From a virus, in IMG/VR virus record IMGVR_UViG_3300042569_001383, positions 88,125 to 144,950 of that record: DNA of 56,826 nucleotides. One strand, 5' to 3'. The translations under genes were made by a program, and so were the position numbers. Of the stretch, positions 25,445-31,839 are shown one piece after another (within the stretch, counting starts at the first letter, position 1; each line of letters opens with the position of its first letter). The notes beneath the pieces were generated by a model that worked only from the letters and a program-made list of their open reading frames with translations, ran no database searches and was not told the origin of the DNA.

Positions 25445-27022
25445 TTACAACAACCAAGTTAAACTTTCATCAGTTGAACCATTATTCCAAGTCCAACCCG
25501 TATCTTGACGTCGTTGGTTGTTTGTGTATATAACTGGGTCTGTTTTCGTAAAATTTGAGATTGCTCGTTTATTCAACTCAATTCCTTGTTGTCGTAATTT
25601 TAATGTAGAATCGCGTAACCATAATCCAATACAAAATGACATTACTAAATCGTCATTATATCCTTGTTGTGATTGTGCTTTACCATTAAGCCAAATAAAT
25701 ACTAGCAATTCTTGTATTAATCGTTTACTGCGAATCACCGGAGTTTTTTCTCGCATATACATTTCTAAAGCTGATATCATTAATGGACGAGTACGTGTTG
25801 AAGTCGTAACACCGGGAACCATTTGTGTTTTATCTTTCATATCATAACCTTTTTTCAATTGCACATCTGCATCCGTATATCCATCGTCGCGGTATGTGTA
25901 ATGTAGGTTTTGATATCCTCGATCAATTGCTGGTTGAATTGCGGCCCAACCAATATTGGCATTTTCAATTGCTAGTAATGCATTGTTCCATTCCGTTGCA
26001 ACTGTAACTAACATGTTACCGTATTCATTTGGCGGAATTTTTCCCTTGTACTCAGCAACTTGTTTTACGTCTTGTACATCGAATACGTGGAATGCAGAAT
26101 AATCACCACCATCGCCGCGTGCGACGTCAGCCACTACTAAATAATCGCGTGAATAGTCTGGATATTCCCATACCCAATAATTTCCGTCGAAGCCGCGTCT
26201 TTCAATTGGATCGATGCATTTTGATTCATATTCTAGCAATAATGGACCATCGACAACAGTATGTCCTGAACTTACAAAGTCACAATCACATTCTTGTGCT
26301 GCTCCACGTTCTCCAAGCAAACGTGTTTGTTCGTCACGCCAATCTTGATCGCGTTCTGGATGAACTGTCCAATGCAATTTAATTGTATGGAATCCGTTTA
26401 TGTCAGCTTCAGCATCAGCCCATGTTTGATGAAACCAATTACCAACACCGTTTGGAGTTGATAATACAATTGCACCCCCACCCGTAGATAATGTTGCTTG
26501 CGATGCTATCCATATTTCTTCAATGTTACGAATAAATGCAGCCTCATCAACTATTAATAGTGACAATGCTTCTGAACGTGCTCCCGTACCAGCAGATGAA
26601 ACTGCTTTAATTTGCGAACCGTTTTTAAATTTTAAAGATAATTTATTATCAGCTTCAACCGTACCTTTCAGCCAAGTTGGCAAGTTATCGTGCATTACAC
26701 GAACTTTTGTTACCAAGTTTTTTGCTACCTCTTGTGTTGTAGCAATAACTAATACGTTGAAATCTTCATTGAATAACATGCTCCATAATGCAAATCCAGC
26801 TGCTAATGTTGATATACCTAACTGACGTGATTTCAATATAACATTGTATCGATTATCACGTAATTCCGTTAATGAATCTTCCTGGAATGGAAACAAATTA
26901 AACTTAATTTTTCCACGTTTAGGATGTTGGATATAACAATAATTTCGCATAAAAAATACAGGATCTTTAGCACACATCATGTACTGTTGCTGTATTATTT
27001 GTTTTATTGTTGGTTGAGACAT
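25445..27022 (-). CDS. gp17: Terminase large subunit (T4 gp17-like)
   Basis: 525 aa (T4 gp17: 610). ATPase domain: FQEDSLTELRDNRYNVILKS with Walker A-like SRQLGIST at 65-72, Walker B LLIVDEAAF with D159-E160, and STPNG at 188-192. Nuclease domain: YLVVADVARGDGGDYSAFHV with Asp299 as first RNase-H-like acidic residue, LAIENANIGWA, and the late YNDDLVMSFCIGLWL with the third Asp pair. The enzyme packages DNA into proheads through the portal and cuts concatemers. The N-terminal part is shorter than in T4. No separate small terminase is recognised; the Cys-rich gene at 27725-28381 is the nearest candidate by position only. Confidence 0.96.
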   Translation of the reverse strand: MSQPTIKQIIQQQYMMCAKDPVFFMRNYCYIQHPKRGKIKFNLFPFQEDSLTELRDNRYNVILKSRQLGISTLAAGFALWSMLFNEDFNVLVIATTQEVAKNLVTKVRVMHDNLPTWLKGTVEADNKLSLKFKNGSQIKAVSSAGTGARSEALSLLIVDEAAFIRNIEEIWIASQATLSTGGGAIVLSTPNGVGNWFHQTWADAEADINGFHTIKLHWTVHPERDQDWRDEQTRLLGERGAAQECDCDFVSSGHTVVDGPLLLEYESKCIDPIERRGFDGNYWVWEYPDYSRDYLVVADVARGDGGDYSAFHVFDVQDVKQVAEYKGKIPPNEYGNMLVTVATEWNNALLAIENANIGWAAIQPAIDRGYQNLHYTYRDDGYTDADVQLKKGYDMKDKTQMVPGVTTSTRTRPLMISALEMYMREKTPVIRSKRLIQELLVFIWLNGKAQSQQGYNDDLVMSFCIGLWLRDSTLKLRQQGIELNKRAISNFTKTDPVIYTNNQRRQDTGWTWNNGSTDESLTWLL

Positions 27023-27023
27023 A

Positions 27024-27404
27024 TTATTTCGTTAGTTGATTGATTAATATTCCAGATCCAATTGTTGTTAATATTCCGGAAAAAAACCAAATATTTTTAT
27101 TATCGTACCACTTAGGCTGTAATCGTTTTTCTCGTTCAACATAAGTGTCAATATTTTTTTGTAGTAGTAAAACTTGTTGTTGTTGCAATGCAATTTGTAT
27201 CGAATCTAAATAAATAAGACTACGTTGTTTTTTTATTATTGATTCTTGTTGCGAAATTATTTTGTTGTTTATTGCATCAAGTTCCCATAGTGAATCAAGC
27301 GTAGTCGATATACTAAATAATTCTTGTGTAGTAAAACATGTATCTGGAATTGTTTGTGTTAAACTATAGAATGGAAACAACAATATTACGATTAAATGTT
27401 TCAT
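27024..27404 (-). CDS. Small secreted/membrane protein with signal-like N terminus and C-terminal membrane span
   Basis: 126 aa. MKHLIVILLFPFYSLTQ is a signal-peptide-like start; no lipobox cysteine is obvious, though Cys23 follows. Residues 25-98 are helical and Gln-rich (IALQQQQVLLLQKNID), probably a coiled coil. Residues 105-122 (WFFSGILTTIGSGILI) form a membrane span before a short basic tail. Topology is that of a periplasmic coiled coil held to the membrane, as in spanin-like lysis proteins, or a membrane structural protein. It is placed, with the next gene, just upstream of terminase. Lysis function is inferred from topology alone. Confidence 0.7.
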   Translation of the reverse strand: MKHLIVILLFPFYSLTQTIPDTCFTTQELFSISTTLDSLWELDAINNKIISQQESIIKKQRSLIYLDSIQIALQQQQVLLLQKNIDTYVEREKRLQPKWYDNKNIWFFSGILTTIGSGILINQLTK

Positions 27405-27405
27405 G

Positions 27406-27741
27406 TTATTTTTTATTCTTGTTTGTTTTACTTAGTATGTTTTGTTTAGCTTGTTTAGCCGTTTTAGGTTTTTCAGTTTTAATTGTTTCTTTTGCTGTTT
27501 CTAAAACTTCTAATTCTTTTTCTGATTGTTTAATATCAGTTTTAATATCTTGTTTTTGTTCTTCAATTGCTTCAACTTTACCTGTTATGATATCAACTTG
27601 TTGTTTGTTATTATCAATTTGTTTGTCTAAATTGTCAAGCTGTTTTTCATTGGATTTTTTATTGCTAGCAATTAATATGCCAACGAACGCAACAATTGCA
27701 CCGACAATAATTGCCCAATATTTTTTAACAAACTTCTTCAT
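27406..27741 (-). CDS. Small N-anchored coiled-coil membrane protein
   Basis: 111 aa; AGAAGGAAAA before the ATG at 27741. MKKFVKKYWAIIVGAIVAFV places one membrane span at about 9-26 after a basic N-terminal patch (cytoplasmic by the positive-inside rule). Residues 35-90 are a Lys/Gln/Glu-rich heptad-like helix (DKQIDNNKQQVDIITGKVEA), and the C terminus is very basic. The plan of an N-in anchor plus periplasmic coiled coil is like an inner-membrane spanin (Rz), and it pairs with the downstream signal-bearing gene. It overlaps the upstream gene by 17 nt. No holin or endolysin was recognised nearby, so the lysis call stays tentative. Confidence 0.7.
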   Translation of the reverse strand: MKKFVKKYWAIIVGAIVAFVGILIASNKKSNEKQLDNLDKQIDNNKQQVDIITGKVEAIEEQKQDIKTDIKQSEKELEVLETAKETIKTEKPKTAKQAKQNILSKTNKNKK

Positions 27742-28381
27742 CTTGTTTTCCTTCTAATCGTTTTAAAAAATTTTCTTTGAATATATCGAATTGTTTCTGT
27801 ACAGTTTCTTCAAATTCTTCCGGAGTCATTTTCGCAGTCCATGTTTCTTTTTCTCCTGCAGAATTAGTAACAAATTGTGCTGCGGTTGTATATGCTTCTT
27901 TTAACATTTCAACATCGCGTTCTGCAGTTGCTAACCACGCTAATGCATTTTCTCGAATTTTATTTTTTTCGTATGAATCATATTCACCGGATTTTTTTAG
28001 TTCATGTTCCATTTCAATAGTGCAATCTAAGCACATGCCATGAATCTTTTGCATTTTTTGGTCTATACGATTTTTGCCAGAACATGTACATGTTTCTTTG
28101 CGACAATTGGGAAATGATCTTAGATCATCTCGTACTGATTGCAATACGTCGGTACTTTTTGTTTTCTTGATACGGAAACCGTCGTGCTGTTCAATAATGT
28201 GAACGAATCCCGTTTTTGGATCAGTTTCTTCCCAAACGTCTCCGATTTCATGACGTTCTGATTTACGTGCCATATCAGCCGTATCAGAGAATCCAATCGT
28301 TTTTTTGGTTTGAAACTTGTGAGTGCCGTCTATCATTTGTTGTACGGCTTTTATGTTTTGTAACTTGTTAGAATTTGACAT
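27725..28381 (-). CDS. Hypothetical Cys-rich, probably zinc-binding protein
   Basis: 218 aa. A cluster NCRKETCTCSGKN (Cys93, Cys98, Cys100) and HGMCLDC (His114, Cys117, Cys120) would suit a zinc site. The N-terminal part contains EIGDVWEETDPKTGFVHIIE and GFRIKKTKS, a strand-rich stretch; the C-terminal half is helical and acidic (ALAWLATAERDVEMLKEAYT, TPEEFEETVQKQFDIFKENF). I do not recognise the family with certainty; similar proteins occur in T4-like environmental phages near terminase. It may help packaging or carry another role; small terminase is possible by position but it lacks an obvious DNA-binding motif. Confidence 0.7.
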   Translation of the reverse strand: MSNSNKLQNIKAVQQMIDGTHKFQTKKTIGFSDTADMARKSERHEIGDVWEETDPKTGFVHIIEQHDGFRIKKTKSTDVLQSVRDDLRSFPNCRKETCTCSGKNRIDQKMQKIHGMCLDCTIEMEHELKKSGEYDSYEKNKIRENALAWLATAERDVEMLKEAYTTAAQFVTNSAGEKETWTAKMTPEEFEETVQKQFDIFKENFLKRLEGKQDEEVC

Positions 28382-28384
28382 ATA

Positions 28385-29281
28385 TTATTCTGTTTCTGAT
28401 TCTGTTTCTTTTGGTTGAGTTGATTTTATTTTGCTTAAACGACGTAAAATCATAATTTTTGCAATTCTTAAATCTTTGCTATCTAAATTTCCTAATGCAT
28501 TAGCTAATGGCTCGAATCCAGTATCAACTAAACTGTTAGGTCCGGATTGATCTGACAATGTTTCTTGCCAATATTTCAATGCAATTTTTTGTTTTGCTAA
28601 TTTTTCTTTTGCTTTATCTTCAGGTGTTGCTGTATCTGTTTCATCGCTTGGTTCAGTAACAGTAGCATCTGTTGGTGTATCAGTTGCTGGAGCAGTTGCG
28701 TCTGTAGGTGGCGTTGCAGGTGCAGCAGTATCTACCGGTGGAGTTGCCGGTGCTGTCATATCTGGCGCTGCCGTTGGATCTGTTGGCATAGCTGGTGCTG
28801 CTGGATCTGGTGTAGTAGCATCCGGTGCCGGTTCTGCATTTGGGTCTTCTACTGCATTTGGATCTTCTTGTTCTTCTTGTTCTATTAAACGTTTAACAAT
28901 AGTACGACGTACATATTCTCTAATTAAACGAGTACGTTGTTCTAATGTAAGATTTTCAACTTTATCTTTAATAGAATCTTTAGATTTTTTTGTTTCAGCG
29001 TCTTCGCGTTTCTTTAAACGTTTTGCTGCAATTTTAGGATCATATTCACCGGCTTCTAAATCTTTATAAAGACGATCATCCGCATCATATTTTGGAAACA
29101 TTTTACCGTCATCTTGAACAGCTTTATCTGTTTTACGTAATACGTTAAGTTGTTTATCGCCAGTTGTTTTAGGATTCAATTTACCATCTTTATCATCGTG
29201 TGTATAATCTTTTAAATCTTTACGATAAGTTGGTTTTTTGTTTTCCGGTTTTTTGTATTTACTTTTGTGCTTTTCTGCCAT
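28385..29281 (-). CDS. Hypothetical low-complexity protein (Pro/Ala/Thr/Asp-rich linker)
   Basis: 298 aa; AGGAAA before the ATG at 29281. Residues 1-110 are highly charged and Lys-rich; 110-137 form a helix (LEQRTRLIREYVRRTIVKRL) ending in L-I-E-Q, a possible prohead protease site. Residues 138-220 are a disordered run of Pro, Ala, Thr and Asp with repeated A-P-A-T-P-P and T-D-A-T units. The last 70 residues are helical again (ALANALGNLDSKDLRIAKIM). A soluble virion or scaffold-like protein is plausible. I do not assign a function. Confidence 0.72.
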   Translation of the reverse strand: MAEKHKSKYKKPENKKPTYRKDLKDYTHDDKDGKLNPKTTGDKQLNVLRKTDKAVQDDGKMFPKYDADDRLYKDLEAGEYDPKIAAKRLKKREDAETKKSKDSIKDKVENLTLEQRTRLIREYVRRTIVKRLIEQEEQEDPNAVEDPNAEPAPDATTPDPAAPAMPTDPTAAPDMTAPATPPVDTAAPATPPTDATAPATDTPTDATVTEPSDETDTATPEDKAKEKLAKQKIALKYWQETLSDQSGPNSLVDTGFEPLANALGNLDSKDLRIAKIMILRRLSKIKSTQPKETESETE

Positions 29282-29301
29282 TGGATATTTCCTATATTTT
29301 A

Positions 29302-29310
29302 TATAAATAT
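29302..29310 (-). promoter_or_regulatory. Late-promoter-like motif before the low-complexity gene
   Basis: Coding strand reads ATATTTATATAAAAT; the core ends 20 nt before the ATG at 29281, just before the end of the ligase-fusion gene's 3' flank. Confidence 0.55.
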
Positions 29311-29311
29311 A

Positions 29312-31807
29312 TCATCGAGTGTATTTCAATACTCCTAGTATCTGATTAACTGGAGCAAATGCCCCTGTCATTTTATATGTATGCCCTCCGTATACAAATA
29401 CAACACCTTCCGAAGGTACAATTGTATCAAACCCTCCTAGTTTTTGTATACGACGAAGTTCTTGTTCTAATTTTTGTATTGTAGCAGGGTCGCCTTTTGT
29501 TTGTAATTCTCTGATAAGTTGTGCTAGTTCAGTTTTAATATCTTGAACTGTTTTGTTAGGATTTGCCGCTAAGTAATTAGATGCATTCTGTAATACAACT
29601 ACTCCTAATCTCAAAAATATATTTTCAAATGGCTCTAGGTTTTGTTTTTTGTATTGTTTGAAATCTTTTTTATCAAATGCATCAACCCAAGCTAAAAATT
29701 CTGGATTCGTAATTTGTTTTTTAAGTATAGATATGTTTGATGATTTATCGCCGAATGCCCAACGATACATTAATGTATTAACTAATTCGTCTGAAATTTC
29801 ATATCCTAATTGTTGTGCTTTTGTTTTGATAACATCACGCCACCACGCTTTGTGATATTCACTAATCAAATCAGTATCTTTTAAATTGTATTTTTGTTGC
29901 AATTGATTAATTTCATTGAAGAATGCCGCTTGTTGGTCTTCAAAATTATATACTCGTCCTAATTTAATACGTTGTGGCGGAATAAATGAAAATGTTTTTT
30001 GCATATGGGCATTTGCATCTTGAATAATTTGTTGCATTAATGCACCGCCGGCTAAATCAGTTAATACCGTAACACCTTTTTCATCATATTCAACTAAATT
30101 GTGAAATTGTAAATGTGCTTTATCATATGCAATTACATTTTTTGTAGCTGGATATATGATTTCCATGTTAGCAAATACTCGTCCATTTTTAAAAATTGCG
30201 TTTAATTTATCTGCTGGTATCATTCTAAACGATTCAGTTAAATCTTCAGCACATGCTCGATATGCTTCTACAACTTGTTTATAACCTTCCGCAGCTTCCG
30301 CTCCATTTTTAGCAACACTTTCTTGATATTTTCTTTCAAAGTCTGCAATAATTTCACTTGTTGTCATTGGATTAATTACAGTACCTTTATTACGAGCAAA
30401 ACCAATTTCACCATTTTTCCATGTTACTTGAATATTTTGGCCATCTGTTTTTTCAGTAACAGCAGCTTCGATATCCAATCGCCCGGCTAATGCTCGAGAT
30501 ACAATTTCTTTCATATCATTAAATGATAATCCGTGATCATCCCATGGGTGAGCCATATGTCCTGCAGCTCCTCCTTCGGTGATAAGTTCACCTTTACCCA
30601 TTGCTGATTCTATTTTATATACAATATCATCCGGATTATTTTTTTGCCATGGACGACGCTGTTTTTTAATTGTTCTAGGAATTAATTCAATCATTTTTTT
30701 GTTTGGATTCCATTGCAACATGAACGGCATATGAATTGGAACATCGAATTGGTAATCGGATCCAACACCGGTAGGACGTTCTAATCGCAGTTGCCTAGCA
30801 ATTTTATCGCCGTATTCTGTTGCTAAATCTTCGAAGAAATCACGAAGTTCATCCATGTATATAGGAGCTTCATTTCTAGGATCATTTAGTCGGTCAATAA
30901 AATGTGTAAACTTGCCTTGGAAATCTACATCAATTCCATACTCAGAAAAGAACCCATCAACTGCTTGTTCGATTGATGCTAATTCGTCACGTGTTATATA
31001 ATTTTCAGTCAATATAGATTCTATTAATTTTGCACCTGCAACTGTTTTTGTAAAATTATCAAAATCATATACAAAAGATTTGCCTCGATTTTTTTCTAGG
31101 AATGACCGTAATTGTTTTATTTTTGAACCATGTCTTGTTGTTTCTTTTGGATTCATTATTGCTTCAAATATATCGTCAACATCGCGATGTAATTCAGTTA
31201 CCCACCATGATTTTGAAAATAAAGATTCGCTTACTCCTCGCAACATGCTCCATATTTTTTTTACAACATCATCAGTTTGATTTGGATATGATGCACGAAA
31301 TGTTTCATAATCGCCATTTGCTAATGCAGCACGAATTGTTGATGCTGATATTGGTTCTCCGTTTGCATATAACAATGGATCGATATCAATGTTTAATTCA
31401 GTTGCATCAATTCCTGCAGGAATCGTACGTCCTTTTTTATCTCCAACTGTTTTATATTTATCTACATTAGGAACAAAATCCTTTGCTCGTACGTAGTCAT
31501 CTCCTTTAGTTGATGCTGCCATTGCAAATCTACCTTTTGCATCAGGTGGCAATGCAAATAGATATTCATATGCTGCCATGATAGGCGAATTAAATTCAGT
31601 TGGTTGAATTGTAATTTTTGGATTTTGATTTAGTAAATTGAATATTTTGATTGTATTTTCTCGAGTGATACCATCACGTTCTTTAGGTCCGATTAATAGT
31701 ATTACGCGTTCCGTTTCTGGAGATTCGGCATATCGTTCTGCTAATGCTAAATGTGCTCCGGTTAGCGGTTTAAACCCGCCAGGAAATAACGTTGTTATTT
31801 TATTCAT
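29312..31807 (-). CDS. Fusion of an NMN-adenylyltransferase-like nucleotidyltransferase and a ligase-like (KxDG) nucleotidyltransferase
   Basis: 831 aa. Residues 1-175 form a HIGH-superfamily nucleotidyltransferase: FPGGFKPLTGAHLALAERY at 8-26 (the GGFKP...GAH loop replacing the usual T/HxGH) and PISASTIRAAL at 152-162, the ISSTxIR motif of NMN/pantetheine adenylyltransferases. A linker (175-405) follows. From about 405 the sequence reads EGGAAGHMAHPWDDHGL, then VTEKTDGQNIQVTW with Lys453 in a ligase motif I K-x-D-G, an ARNKG segment at 471-475, FANMEIIYP at 545-553 (motif III-like), SEGVVF at 799-804 (motif IV) and YKMTG with Lys812 (motif V). A long insertion separates III from IV. The family of covalent nucleotidyltransferases includes RNA and DNA ligases and capping enzymes. 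Substrate is unknown. The two activities may be linked by ATP/NAD or act on the same RNA. Confidence 0.8.
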   Translation of the reverse strand: MNKITTLFPGGFKPLTGAHLALAERYAESPETERVILLIGPKERDGITRENTIKIFNLLNQNPKITIQPTEFNSPIMAAYEYLFALPPDAKGRFAMAASTKGDDYVRAKDFVPNVDKYKTVGDKKGRTIPAGIDATELNIDIDPLLYANGEPISASTIRAALANGDYETFRASYPNQTDDVVKKIWSMLRGVSESLFSKSWWVTELHRDVDDIFEAIMNPKETTRHGSKIKQLRSFLEKNRGKSFVYDFDNFTKTVAGAKLIESILTENYITRDELASIEQAVDGFFSEYGIDVDFQGKFTHFIDRLNDPRNEAPIYMDELRDFFEDLATEYGDKIARQLRLERPTGVGSDYQFDVPIHMPFMLQWNPNKKMIELIPRTIKKQRRPWQKNNPDDIVYKIESAMGKGELITEGGAAGHMAHPWDDHGLSFNDMKEIVSRALAGRLDIEAAVTEKTDGQNIQVTWKNGEIGFARNKGTVINPMTTSEIIADFERKYQESVAKNGAEAAEGYKQVVEAYRACAEDLTESFRMIPADKLNAIFKNGRVFANMEIIYPATKNVIAYDKAHLQFHNLVEYDEKGVTVLTDLAGGALMQQIIQDANAHMQKTFSFIPPQRIKLGRVYNFEDQQAAFFNEINQLQQKYNLKDTDLISEYHKAWWRDVIKTKAQQLGYEISDELVNTLMYRWAFGDKSSNISILKKQITNPEFLAWVDAFDKKDFKQYKKQNLEPFENIFLRLGVVVLQNASNYLAANPNKTVQDIKTELAQLIRELQTKGDPATIQKLEQELRRIQKLGGFDTIVPSEGVVFVYGGHTYKMTGAFAPVNQILGVLKYTR

Positions 31808-31822
31808 TATGATTCCGTTTTA

Positions 31823-31831
31823 TATAAATAT
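31823..31831 (-). promoter_or_regulatory. Late-promoter-like motif before the nucleotidyltransferase-ligase gene
   Basis: Coding strand reads ATATTTATATAAAAC; the core ends 15 nt before the ATG at 31807. Confidence 0.55.
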
Positions 31832-31839
31832 TTGATATG

